Virus record (IMG/VR): IMGVR_UViG_3300032282_000786
Span: 1 to 47,514 of that record
Strand: one strand, 5' to 3'
Length of the DNA stretch: 47,514 bases
Origin: a virus
In this document: one piece after another, positions 19,021 through 26,421 of the stretch
Layout of the letters: each line of letters opens with the position of its first letter
Numbering within the stretch: position 1 is the stretch's first letter
The notes under the pieces: model-generated
What the model saw: only the letters and a program-made list of their open reading frames with translations
Databases searched by the model: none
What the model was told of the DNA's origin: nothing
Position numbers and translations under genes: made by a program

Positions 19021-19916
19021 TACTCATCGTCCCAAGCCTCAAGAATCTTGGACAAGTCCTTCTTAGGTGCTTCTTCCTCTTTCTTGGCAACTCGTTTAGT
19101 GGGCTCTTCCACAGGCTCAGCTTCAACCTTGGCAGGTTTAGCTTCTGCTTTAGGCTCAGCCTTGGGTGCTTCCAACTTGGCGGGTTTAATGCCATCCGCT
19201 TCAGCCACAGTCATGGTGATTGCCTTGATTGCAGAATCCGACTTACCCTGCTCAATAACAATGTTGTGGTCAGCGGCATCTAATACCTTGACAGGTTTGA
19301 ATGTCAGCTTAGGCGTTGCGCTATCTGTGTCAAAGCGCATCTCAGTAACAACCGCAGTAATTGGAATACCTTTACTGCCAATCATCTTTGCGTATGTCTG
19401 CAAAGGCCACTTCCCAGGCTCACCTGCACCAAAGATTGATGCGGCAGGCAGGGTAAGTTGGAACACATCACCCTTCAAATCATTTGCCAAAGCCACGGCA
19501 AGACGTTGGCTGAAACGGCAAGCACGGCTGTCGCCCTGACCTGAACCCTTCACGTTCTTGTCGCAGTCCATGCAACGTTTTGCTTGGGGCATAAGTGCCT
19601 TAGCATCGGGGAAGTCACCATCAGCAGACCAACAATCGGGTGCTGTTGGCTCGCCACCTTCACTGTAGTTCTTCAGATAAAAAGTGCGGGACACTTTTGG
19701 TGCGGCGGCAACGACCACCACGTTCATCGAACGCTCTTCGTTCTTGGCAATCTCTTTTCCGTTGACCATCATGCGCCATACACCGCCCTTGATGGAAATA
19801 CGTTTCATGCCACCATTACCAGCACCGCCCATTAGGGCTTTAGTGGTTTCATCAAGTGCTACCTCTTTCAGATAAGAAGGTAGACCACCATCTAACATTG
19901 CAAGCTCATTACTCAT
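19020..19916 (-). CDS. Probable single-stranded DNA-binding protein with zinc motif
   Basis: A 298-residue protein. Residues 40-225 look beta-rich (OB-fold-like) and hold four spaced cysteines (C95, C115, C118, C133) suited to a zinc site. Residues about 230-285 are a Lys/Ala/Glu/Pro linker, and the last residues are EAWDDE, the acidic tip typical of SSB proteins that recruit partners. It lies between helicase and primase genes. RBS AGGAG is upstream (TAGGAGCAGAAAATG). SSB identity is inferred from architecture and context, not from a confident family match. Confidence 0.65.
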   Translation of the reverse strand: MSNELAMLDGGLPSYLKEVALDETTKALMGGAGNGGMKRISIKGGVWRMMVNGKEIAKNEERSMNVVVVAAAPKVSRTFYLKNYSEGGEPTAPDCWSADGDFPDAKALMPQAKRCMDCDKNVKGSGQGDSRACRFSQRLAVALANDLKGDVFQLTLPAASIFGAGEPGKWPLQTYAKMIGSKGIPITAVVTEMRFDTDSATPKLTFKPVKVLDAADHNIVIEQGKSDSAIKAITMTVAEADGIKPAKLEAPKAEPKAEAKPAKVEAEPVEEPTKRVAKKEEEAPKKDLSKILEAWDDE

Positions 19917-19925
19917 TTTCTGCTC

Positions 19926-20309
19926 CTAGCGTTTAACAATTACTATAGTTTGATTAACATCCGCATTTAGCCCCGGAGGATGAAGATCGGGGTTTTCTTC
20001 AAGATACTGTGCCATGTTCGTGCTGTTGATACGTTGATGCATCAACGAAAAGGCGTCGTTTTCTTTGAGGAATTTGAAAAAAGAATCCCAGTCGCTTGTC
20101 CAGTAATTCTTTGTGATTCTGCGTGACACCGTACCAAATTGCGTACGTATTGTTTGGGCACCTTCAGCCTTGCAAATCTCTAACAGTTGACTCGCAACAG
20201 TGTCTTGTTGCTCCTTGAGTTCAGCAACTTGCTTCTCAAGTTCACGTCGCTTGTCACGAATCTTCACGTAGATTTTTGCTAGCTTCTCTGTATTGACTTC
20301 TTCAGTCAT
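19926..20309 (-). CDS. Coiled-coil hypothetical upstream of SSB-like gene
   Basis: A 127-residue protein. Residues 8-50 form a strong coiled coil ('KIYVKIRDKRRELEKQVAELKEQQ'). The C-terminal half contains 'FLKENDAFSLMHQRINSTNM' and 'PPGLNADVNQTIVIVKR', a segment I recall beside SSB-like genes in aquatic phages. RBS AAGGAGAGTGCA precedes the ATG, and a good sigma-70 promoter ends 31 bases upstream, so it opens a transcript. Role unknown; a replication or recombination accessory is a guess from context. Confidence 0.75.
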   Translation of the reverse strand: MTEEVNTEKLAKIYVKIRDKRRELEKQVAELKEQQDTVASQLLEICKAEGAQTIRTQFGTVSRRITKNYWTSDWDSFFKFLKENDAFSLMHQRINSTNMAQYLEENPDLHPPGLNADVNQTIVIVKR

Positions 20310-20339
20310 TGCACTCTCCTTTTTGTTGTTGGGATATGG

Positions 20340-20368
20340 AATATAAGGGCTCTACTTTACATTGTCAA
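20340..20368 (-). promoter_or_regulatory. Sigma-70 type promoter, leftward
   Basis: Minus strand TTGACA (20368-20363), 17-base spacer, TATATT (20345-20340). The -35 is perfect and the -10 has one mismatch. The start point would be near 20333, 24 bases before the ATG of the coiled-coil gene, and the -35 overlaps the stop of the upstream helicase gene. Confidence 0.8.
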
Positions 20369-21906
20369 GTGTCTTCCACAATATTTTTGTAAAGATCAAT
20401 TAGGCGTGTATGGATGTCTACTTTTTCCGACAGCATTTTGTAAATGCGTTTCTCTACAGGGCTACCTTGCAGATGCACAACAGTGCAAGGATTACGTTGA
20501 CCCGCACGATGCACACGTGCATTAGCTTGTAGGTATGTCTCTATAGAAGTGATCGGTCCCCACCAGACAACAACGTTGGCAGCGTGTAGAGTTACTCCGT
20601 GTGCGGCTGCTTGCGGTTGGATGACAAGCACTTGTGGATTCTTCTCTGTCTGAAACCTTGCAAATATATCTGTGCGTTTGTTGACTGGTACACCGCCATT
20701 AATCACTTCGCAGTTGATGCCGTTGGTTTTAAGTTCTTCCGACACGATCTCAATAGCGTGCCTGAATGGGGCAAACACGATGACCTTGTGGCTAGCTTCT
20801 TCAATCACTTCAAGCAATGCGCTCATGCGGCTCTTCGCATCAAACGCAACTACTTCACCACTGTCCGAGTACACCGCACCACAAGAAAGTTGTAGGAGCT
20901 TGTTCAAGTTAGCCGCCGCGTTTACTGTAGTGATTTCTTCCCCTGCCGCTATAGTCATCATGTTCTTGCGGATAGTCTCGTAGTACTTCATCTGTTGTGG
21001 TGTCAGAGGCACGTCACGAGTCACGTAGGTCATCTCAGGCAAGTCAAGGCACTCGTCCTTGGTAAAACGGATCGCTGGCTGAAGCGCATCGTGCAACACC
21101 TTTTCTGATGTAGCTTTTGGCACCCATTTGAACTGCGTGATTTTCTGCATCACTTGATCACGAAATGCCCCGAAGAACTTGGGCACACCCGATGGGTTGA
21201 TGATTTTTGCTAGACCATACGCATCAGTAGGCGACTGAGATGCAGGGGTTCCTGTCAGCATCCATACCCACATGTCAGGCTTGAGCGCAGAGTTCAGGGT
21301 CTTCCAACGCTTTGTAGACACATTCTTATAAGCATTAGCCTCGTCAATCACCACCAAATCAAAGTTCTTCACCTCGTCTTTGATAATGTCTAGCCCATCA
21401 AAGTTGCAGATCACAAAGTCAGCATTACCCTTGGCGGCTCCGATGCGCTTCTCCTTGGAGTAGCTGTGTGCGATTGCACATGACCGATGCATCGCAAACT
21501 TAAATAGGTCTGCCTCCCATGCCGATGACATGATGGAGAGTGGGCACAGCACCAAGACACGCTTGATTGCACCGATGTTCATCAGGTAGTCAGCCGCCCA
21601 AATGACACTGGATGTTTTGCCAGTACCCTGCTCGTTGAAGCAGAACGCCCGCCTGTGCATGGTAAGGAACGATGATGTGACCTTCTGATGGTCAAACGGC
21701 TTGTACAGCCCTGTCCACTCGTAGTGTGCATTGATGGGCGAAGGCACGTTCTTGATGCGTAAGTTCTTTAGCACCTGAGCCTCTTCTAGCCCCCACTTCA
21801 CTAGCACCTCACCGCTGTCAAGCAACTGGCTTTTGGGTATAACTGTTGTAATTCGGTTTGGTTCCCGAACCTTTAGCAACAACGCTTTGTTGTTAATTAT
21901 TTGCAT
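20365..21906 (-). CDS. SNF2/DEAD-type helicase
   Basis: A 513-residue superfamily 2 ATPase. Motifs: Q-like segment 'FDHQ' near 71-74, Walker A 'NEQGTGKTS' at 91-99, motif II 'VIDEAN' at 186-191, motif III 'LTGTPASQ' at 217-224 and a C-terminal motif VI 'ARVHRAGQRN'. These are characteristic of SNF2-family proteins, which track along DNA and remodel forks or protein complexes. I chose the ATG at 21906, overlapping the upstream gene by 14 bases, because a 36-residue extension to 22014 would read across that gene in another frame. Confidence 0.88.
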   Translation of the reverse strand: MQIINNKALLLKVREPNRITTVIPKSQLLDSGEVLVKWGLEEAQVLKNLRIKNVPSPINAHYEWTGLYKPFDHQKVTSSFLTMHRRAFCFNEQGTGKTSSVIWAADYLMNIGAIKRVLVLCPLSIMSSAWEADLFKFAMHRSCAIAHSYSKEKRIGAAKGNADFVICNFDGLDIIKDEVKNFDLVVIDEANAYKNVSTKRWKTLNSALKPDMWVWMLTGTPASQSPTDAYGLAKIINPSGVPKFFGAFRDQVMQKITQFKWVPKATSEKVLHDALQPAIRFTKDECLDLPEMTYVTRDVPLTPQQMKYYETIRKNMMTIAAGEEITTVNAAANLNKLLQLSCGAVYSDSGEVVAFDAKSRMSALLEVIEEASHKVIVFAPFRHAIEIVSEELKTNGINCEVINGGVPVNKRTDIFARFQTEKNPQVLVIQPQAAAHGVTLHAANVVVWWGPITSIETYLQANARVHRAGQRNPCTVVHLQGSPVEKRIYKMLSEKVDIHTRLIDLYKNIVEDT

Positions 21907-22114
21907 TTTGTCGGTAGTATTTTGCGATTGAACTTTGCACTGCGCCATGCTGTGTTTTGGTTGGGTTGCCATCCATGACGACATAGTTGCGTTTATCAAC
22001 CACGTCACACGCATATAGTTCTTCTTTGTCTACATGCGTACCCTTCACAACTTTGCACATCAACACATACCGATCTTGTATTTTTAACAAGGCTTCAAAC
22101 TCTTCTCTTGTCAT
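21893..22114 (-). CDS. Small hypothetical before SNF2 helicase
   Basis: A 73-residue protein with no recognised domain, mixed alpha/beta, ending in a basic/Asn-rich tail. The ATG at 22114 has GGAGATAGAGTGCAA before it, like other starts here (AAGGAGAGTGCC, AAAGGAGAGTGCA). An upstream in-frame GTG at 22162 lies inside a perfect-looking inverted repeat and is rejected as the start. Overlaps the helicase gene by 14 bases. Function unknown. Confidence 0.65.
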   Translation of the reverse strand: MTREEFEALLKIQDRYVLMCKVVKGTHVDKEELYACDVVDKRNYVVMDGNPTKTQHGAVQSSIAKYYRQNANN

Positions 22115-22141
22115 TTGCACTCTATCTCCAAATAGGATATA

Positions 22142-22170
22142 GACCGAATGTGTGTTTTTCACATTCAGTC
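22142..22170. repeat. Inverted repeat upstream of the 22114 gene
   Basis: GACCGAATGTG (22142-22152) and CACATTCAGTC (22160-22170) pair at 10 of 11 positions with a 7-base spacer. It lies 28 bases before the preferred start codon and is not followed by a T-run, so an operator or leader hairpin is more likely than a terminator. Confidence 0.7.
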
Positions 22171-22376
22171 AAAATGAAGTACTACTTACGGTAGTCACTC
22201 GGTTGGCTCGGCTTCCCTGAAATCAAAGATCGTCATCAAGGAGAGAAAAAAGAAGCCACCAACTGATGCGGTTAATTTAAGGATTCCAACATCCTTATAC
22301 CCTCGTCACTCACACCTTACACGAAGGTTATGCAAAGGCAATCTGCCACTCCATTCTGCATACACTACACAGAATG
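22171..22376. other. Non-coding gap with two further inverted repeats
   Basis: No convincing gene on either strand. It holds TAAGGAT-TCCAAC-ATCCTTA (22278-22297) and CATTCTG-N11-CAGAATG (22352-22376), the latter directly after the stop codon of the 22377 gene. A minus-strand T-rich stretch (about 22242-22251) lacks a convincing GC stem. It is one of the few real gaps inside the tightly packed leftward operon. Confidence 0.6.
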
Positions 22377-22676
22377 TCAAGCACGTTTACGCTCTTTTTT
22401 GCTTGTTTCAGATACCAAATTACCCTTAGAGTCACGCAAGAATGAGCGGTTCTTTGACTTGGATTCAACACGCAATCCATTTGTGTTCAAGCCACCTTTG
22501 TCCAAGGCTTTCACATGGGCAACATCCTTGCCATCGCCCTTCTTAACCTTGCCCGCTTTGACCTCTACGGCTCGGGCGGCATTACGCATTGCCCGCTTTT
22601 TAATCTGTTCGGGTTTACCCTGATACTCGTCGTATTCTTGGCGATAGTCACGGGAGGATTTGTTTTTGTATGGCAT
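22377..22676 (-). CDS. HNH-like basic DNA-binding/nuclease-related protein
   Basis: A 99-residue, very Lys/Arg-rich protein. After an N-terminal helix ('SSRDYRQEYDEYQGKPEQIKKR') it has 'KKGDGKDVAHVKALDKGG...NTNGLRVESKSKNRSF', which follows the order of small phage HNH proteins ('DVDH...GG...NLRV.S.S.NRSF'). The usual first Asp/His pair is D-V-A-H here rather than DVDH, so catalysis is doubtful. The ATG at 22676 is preferred over 22703 because it has GAGG 6 bases upstream and does not overlap the upstream gene. Confidence 0.65.
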   Translation of the reverse strand: MPYKNKSSRDYRQEYDEYQGKPEQIKKRAMRNAARAVEVKAGKVKKGDGKDVAHVKALDKGGLNTNGLRVESKSKNRSFLRDSKGNLVSETSKKERKRA

Positions 22677-22683
22677 GTGAACC

Positions 22684-23010
22684 TCAAGGTTTAATAATTT
22701 CAACCATTTTCTCAGTTTCGAGTATCAACTGCAACATCTGCAAGAATTCGCTGTTTTCAATTCCACCTGTGATCTTAATCCTGACCCCATCCAAGTCGCT
22801 TATCGGTTTCCACTGATATTGGTATTTGCCTGTGCGCTCGTTCTTCTCGTTGAACCCAATCTGCACATTTATGGCGTTGCCTGATTGATTGGTTATTTCA
22901 AACACCGTTTCGTTTTGGTTGCCACCATAGCAGTCATTTGAGTACCGCAAATCATGAAACACACCATAGCCTTCGCCCAATTCGCTAAGCTTTACGTCAA
23001 TCTTAGTCAT
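22684..23010 (-). CDS. Hypothetical protein
   Basis: A 108-residue acidic alpha/beta protein with 'LRYSNDCYGGNQNETVFEI' in the middle and a C-terminal helix. No known domain recognised. The ATG overlaps the stop of the nuclease gene upstream (bases 23007-23010), so it is translated from the same message. Confidence 0.75.
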   Translation of the reverse strand: MTKIDVKLSELGEGYGVFHDLRYSNDCYGGNQNETVFEITNQSGNAINVQIGFNEKNERTGKYQYQWKPISDLDGVRIKITGGIENSEFLQMLQLILETEKMVEIIKP

Positions 23011-23696
23011 CTATAAACTCCTTTACCGTTGTGAGTACAGTCCTTAACGGCGCACCAGTTCTTGCAACTAAAGTTGGGGCGGGGGTTCCACACATCCAAC
23101 TCGATGGATTTCTCTAGCCTTGCAGTGTCATCAAGCCACCGCATCCAGTAGATACCTTGTTGGTCTGCCTCAAAGTCGGCTTTCACAAAGTCATGGGCAA
23201 CCACAAAAAGCAATCCCGCCTTGACCTTTTTGACTTCGGGAAAGTGCTTAAAGATTGCAAGTGATAGTAGTTCTAACTGTTTGGTGTCTGCGTACTTGGA
23301 GGACTTGCCAGTCTTGTAATCGACCAAATAAGCCTTGTCATTTTGCAGAGTAATCAGGTCAGCAATCCCACGCCACCAAACATCTTCATCAAAGAACCCA
23401 CAAGGACGGAGATCCCGGGTGAGTCCCAACTTGTATTCACAAAGATGTTTACCGTTGCGCTTACGGAGTAGCTCAAGAGGCTCACGTATAAAGGCATGCT
23501 TCTCGGGAATCGGGGTTCCGTGTTTGATGAAGTCCTCGGCAGACTTATGCACCTCTAACCCATAATTTAGATGTTCGGTAGGGGGGTCAACTACATCCTT
23601 CTTCACCCTCATCCGATAATACTTCTGTGGGCACTGCTTGAACAAGTCAAGAGAGGAGTACGACCAAGTGTACTTAGTCTTTCTGTCTGCGCTCAT
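23007..23696 (-). CDS. PD-(D/E)XK exonuclease, RecB/Cas4-like with Fe-S cysteines
   Basis: A 229-residue nuclease. H50 in 'GLEVHKSAEDF', D113 in 'WRGIADL', D126-Y-K128 in 'YLVDYKTGK' and Q140-L in 'TKQLELLSLA' match the RecB-family nuclease motifs. C22 ('QCPQKYY') with C211, C215 and C220 ('CKNWCAVKDC') matches the split four-cysteine iron-sulphur site of Cas4/AddB. The likely role is end-processing in recombination or replication. The ATG at 23696 follows AAGAGGAAAT; an upstream in-frame ATG at 23816 would read through the previous gene and is rejected. Confidence 0.87.
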   Translation of the reverse strand: MSADRKTKYTWSYSSLDLFKQCPQKYYRMRVKKDVVDPPTEHLNYGLEVHKSAEDFIKHGTPIPEKHAFIREPLELLRKRNGKHLCEYKLGLTRDLRPCGFFDEDVWWRGIADLITLQNDKAYLVDYKTGKSSKYADTKQLELLSLAIFKHFPEVKKVKAGLLFVVAHDFVKADFEADQQGIYWMRWLDDTARLEKSIELDVWNPRPNFSCKNWCAVKDCTHNGKGVYR

Positions 23697-23883
23697 ATTT
23701 CCTCTTTGGTGTGATTGCGGCAATGCCGTCATCGGTGCTCCGATTGCGCTCATCCATAAGATTATCTGCCGTCTTGTAGGCAAGAGATGGGATTTCTGCA
23801 AAGCTATAGTCTCCATTGATTATGAGTCCGCACATAGCAAGCATAGCCGCCATGTCTCGTAAATTTTCTTCATGTTCGTTCAT
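23674..23883 (-). CDS. Small hypothetical protein
   Basis: A 69-residue protein: helical N-terminus with 'LRDMAAMLAMCGLIING', basic C-terminus ('PKRKYERRQKD'). The overlap with the genes on both sides (14 bases upstream, 23 bases downstream) fits the packed operon. No domain recognised. Confidence 0.7.
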   Translation of the reverse strand: MNEHEENLRDMAAMLAMCGLIINGDYSFAEIPSLAYKTADNLMDERNRSTDDGIAAITPKRKYERRQKD

Positions 23884-24052
23884 TCTGTTCCTTTAACAGT
23901 TGGTCGTAGTACTGCTTGGGCATCGGGGTTTTTTTGGTAATGATTTGTCGCAACCATTCTGCTCCACCAAGCTGATTAAAAATAATCCATTGCCTATCTG
24001 ACATTCTTACTTGTCTACCTATAAGGGGTTCAGGCGGTTTTGGTCTTGGCAT
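23870..24052 (-). CDS. Small basic protein, possible DNA-binding
   Basis: A 60-residue protein starting 'MPRPKPPEPLIGRQVRMSDRQWIIFNQLGGAEWLRQII'-like: a basic strand then helices, reminiscent of short phage proteins with a ribbon-helix-helix layout, though the match is not decisive. AAGGAG lies 10 bases before the ATG. Overlaps both neighbours. Confidence 0.65.
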   Translation of the reverse strand: MPRPKPPEPLIGRQVRMSDRQWIIFNQLGGAEWLRQIITKKTPMPKQYYDQLLKEQNERT

Positions 24053-24224
24053 TACTAAACTGCTCCTTCTTCATTTCTCTTACAAACACCGCAAAGCTTG
24101 CTGATGTATCTCCAAAATTTTTCATAGCTTCAAACTTCTTAGCTACTTCTTCTAGCGTAGCGTTACGTATGTTGGTTGCTTCTCTATTAGAGATGTAGTC
24201 TTGAATATCGTCATCGTCTTTCAT
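24030..24224 (-). CDS. Small hypothetical protein
   Basis: A 64-residue, mostly helical protein with an acidic start (MKDDDDIQDY) and a Lys-rich end. RBS AAGGAG 8 bases before ATG. The start overlaps the upstream gene stop by 4 bases. No function recognised. Confidence 0.7.
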   Translation of the reverse strand: MKDDDDIQDYISNREATNIRNATLEEVAKKFEAMKNFGDTSASFAVFVREMKKEQFSNAKTKTA

Positions 24225-24562
24225 GTGTTCTTCTCCTTGAGTTTGGCTTCAATGTCGAAAAACAACTCGTCCCATTCTTTTTGGGTCATTTGGTCTGCCT
24301 TCCAAAAACTATTTTTCTCCTCATCCGTCAGCCCTACCCATGTGCGCTGTGGTGGGGTGGTGTAAAGAGGAATCTTCGGTAGGTTTACTACTGTTGGTGT
24401 ATCCCAACTCATGTATTTAGCCCACTCAAGTTTGCGTTGTTCAACATTGATGTACGCCACAGGCTCACGCTCAGGCAACGGATGCCCTGCTTGCTTGTAG
24501 GCTTCCTCACGCCACAGTTGTGCTCGTTGCCTGTGGTACTCACAGTTTGGGCAGTCGTTCAT
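24221..24562 (-). CDS. Conserved phage hypothetical with N-terminal Cys motif
   Basis: A 113-residue protein. It opens with C4-x-x-C7-x-x-H ('CPNCEYH'), a possible half zinc site, then a helix, then 'PVAYIN', 'IPLYTTPP' and 'WVGLTDEE', a string of motifs I recognise from hypothetical proteins of aquatic and temperate phages. No assigned function. ATGA overlap with the upstream gene. Confidence 0.75.
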   Translation of the reverse strand: MNDCPNCEYHRQRAQLWREEAYKQAGHPLPEREPVAYINVEQRKLEWAKYMSWDTPTVVNLPKIPLYTTPPQRTWVGLTDEEKNSFWKADQMTQKEWDELFFDIEAKLKEKNT

Positions 24563-24810
24563 GCTTGTCCCCTTGCTCGGATGGCATCAGCACAATCTTT
24601 AACGGCTCTCCAGACAAACCCTTGTGGGTCAACATCTTTTGCCGCTTCTGATGCATCATCTAAATCCTTTGCACACGCCTCACGCTCGGCAGAAGCGACA
24701 AGGGCGGCAAAGCATTCAAGGTAATTAATAAACTGTTCCCTATCTTTACCCATGCCGTAAAGCGACAAGCCTGATGCGTCTGCCATAAGAATAATGTCTT
24801 CTCTGTTCAT
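24559..24810 (-). CDS. Conserved phage hypothetical (helical)
   Basis: An 83-residue protein beginning 'MNREDIILMADASGLSLYG', with a central 'FAALVASAEREACAKDL' helix typical of small phage accessory proteins of unknown role. The ATG at 24810 has GGGGA 6 bases upstream and overlaps the stop of the tiny membrane protein gene. An in-frame start at 24939 would cross two other genes and is rejected. Confidence 0.72.
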   Translation of the reverse strand: MNREDIILMADASGLSLYGMGKDREQFINYLECFAALVASAEREACAKDLDDASEAAKDVDPQGFVWRAVKDCADAIRARGQA

Positions 24811-24896
24811 GCTTTTCCCCAAATCAAATAGCCCATCAAGAGGCCGATCAAATAAGCGGCTATCGGTGTGTAGAACACGTTGGGCATCCTGTTCAT
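24807..24896 (-). CDS. Tiny single-pass membrane protein (29 aa)
   Basis: A 29-residue frame with one hydrophobic segment (about residues 9-26: 'TPIAAYLIGLLMGYLIW'). It has an excellent RBS (GGAGG, spacing 5), ATGA overlap with the upstream gene's stop and ATGA overlap with the downstream gene's start. These signals make a real gene likely despite its size. The segment would span the host inner membrane; function unknown (early position argues against a simple holin). Confidence 0.65.
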   Translation of the reverse strand: MNRMPNVFYTPIAAYLIGLLMGYLIWGKA

Positions 24897-25135
24897 TGCA
24901 CCCTCCCCCGCATAGCCGCAACCTGTGCCCGTTGTTCATCCATCAGATAGTCCCGTTGCTTAACTGCTAGTTCGTACATAGCATCTAGGGTTTTAATATT
25001 TGCCCGCAGTTTTTTAATTTCTTCTGCGGCTTCTTGGCATAGACCAAACAGCAAAGCATTGGCACGTTGTGGTGTATCAAAGTTGCCGGGGTACACCTTC
25101 TCAGGGTCGTTCAGTACAGTAACAATGTCGTTCAT
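24893..25135 (-). CDS. Coiled-coil hypothetical protein
   Basis: An 80-residue protein: N-terminal 'VLNDPEKVYPGNFDTPQRAN', then a long helix/coiled coil (about 30-75). No domain recognised. Its stop overlaps the start of the tiny membrane protein. Confidence 0.7.
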   Translation of the reverse strand: MNDIVTVLNDPEKVYPGNFDTPQRANALLFGLCQEAAEEIKKLRANIKTLDAMYELAVKQRDYLMDEQRAQVAAMRGRVQ

Positions 25136-25156
25136 CTTGGTGCGTCCTCATGGTTA

Positions 25157-26161
25157 TCAGGGTTGAACTTGGGGACTCGGTTGCCCTTGTCCTTCGGGTT
25201 TGGGAATGGGGGAAAAGGCCAAGTCATTTTCTTTCTCCATTAAGTTATGTTTTAAAGCTCGTCCTGAAGCTTTCTTGTTGAAATAATCTACACCCGAGAA
25301 GTCGATGTAATCTTGCACCGTTCTCGCTGTTCCAAGTCCATAAGCACCCATGTCTTCTCCATGAATGAGGGACTCTAGTCGTTTGGTCGCACGCCCCTGC
25401 ATGGTTGACCAATGCTCTGCTCGTTGTTTGGTAACTTCTTCATCCCAATGCCTCGCTCGTTCTCCGCCCTTAGACTTTGAGTACAAGTGATAAATTGGCA
25501 TATCAGGTACATGAAAAATATCCCACCCATGCGTGTAGGCACGCAGTGCCATTGCTTGTTCTTCACCATTGAAGTACATGAATGGGTCATAAGGAACCTC
25601 ATACACAAACTTACCCTTAGTGAACAAACAACCTCCACCTATGTGTATACCTTCTACAATCTTGTCTGTGTCGTACTGTGCCGCAACAAATTTAAGTTTG
25701 GAATTAGTTGGCTCAAATTCTCCTTTAACTATATGCACAAGCGCACCATGAAAAACATGTTTGGTAATGATTCCGTTCTCTCTGTCATACGGACTTGGGT
25801 AGCTCGACACAATTGGTTTGGGGCTTAGCTCAGAGCACCGCTCAGCCGCATTGATAAACCACTCATCCCAATCTTTGTTGAACACCATGTGCGCATCAAT
25901 CTGAAAGAACCAGTCTTCATCGTTGTACATTGACATGCATATTGATCTTGCCCAACAAGCACCACGAGACTCGTGTGGATTTACACCAAGGTAACGCACC
26001 TTCTTGTGGTCAGGCGTAATCTTTATCCGCTTCTCAGGCTCTCGTTGCTCAACAATACCAAACACCAAATCACTAGGATACTTGGCGTTCTTGATTGCAT
26101 TGTTGACTGTTGCCCCCAATAGGGCATCGCAATACGAAGCAATGCTTACGAATATCGTCAC
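25157..26161 (-). CDS. Glycosyltransferase, GlcNAc-transferase-like (GT-A fold)
   Basis: A 334-residue enzyme. It opens 'IFVSIASYCDALLGATVNNA' (nucleotide-sugar binding strand), has 'SRGACWARS' at 65-73, a DxD-type metal motif D89-A-H91 in 'FFQIDAHMVF', and 'HIGGGCLFTKG' and 'FMYFNGEEQAMALRA' further on, the order seen in the Skp1 GlcNAc-transferase-like family (PF11397). In phages such enzymes modify DNA bases or cell surface sugars; location in the replication operon beside polymerase favours DNA or early-protein modification, an inference. Starts at GTG, overlapping the previous stop (GTGA). Confidence 0.8.
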   Translation of the reverse strand: MTIFVSIASYCDALLGATVNNAIKNAKYPSDLVFGIVEQREPEKRIKITPDHKKVRYLGVNPHESRGACWARSICMSMYNDEDWFFQIDAHMVFNKDWDEWFINAAERCSELSPKPIVSSYPSPYDRENGIITKHVFHGALVHIVKGEFEPTNSKLKFVAAQYDTDKIVEGIHIGGGCLFTKGKFVYEVPYDPFMYFNGEEQAMALRAYTHGWDIFHVPDMPIYHLYSKSKGGERARHWDEEVTKQRAEHWSTMQGRATKRLESLIHGEDMGAYGLGTARTVQDYIDFSGVDYFNKKASGRALKHNLMEKENDLAFSPIPKPEGQGQPSPQVQP

Positions 26162-26421
26162 TTTAGCCCCTTTGCTAGTAACATAATTGTTACTGCCTCA
26201 GTTAGCGATTCACCATCAGGCACAACATACAACTCGTTTACCCAATCCGAATGTTTGTTATTAGTTGGTTTGTATGAACGGATACTTAGCACCTTGCCAT
26301 TTATCGCATTATTGATTGATATGTTTACTTGGTCATCGGGGCGTACTTCAACTTCAGCCGTTCTCGCTCCCATTGGTTGATCGTTCAGCAACCAGTTTCT
26401 AATCCATTGTTTAATACTCAT
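26158..26421 (-). CDS. Hypothetical protein
   Basis: An 87-residue protein: a short Trp-rich N-terminal helix ('MSIKQWIRNWLLND'), a beta-rich middle and a C-terminal helix. RBS TAGGAG upstream. Overlaps the 26418 gene's stop and the glycosyltransferase start. No function recognised. Confidence 0.7.
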   Translation of the reverse strand: MSIKQWIRNWLLNDQPMGARTAEVEVRPDDQVNISINNAINGKVLSIRSYKPTNNKHSDWVNELYVVPDGESLTEAVTIMLLAKGLK

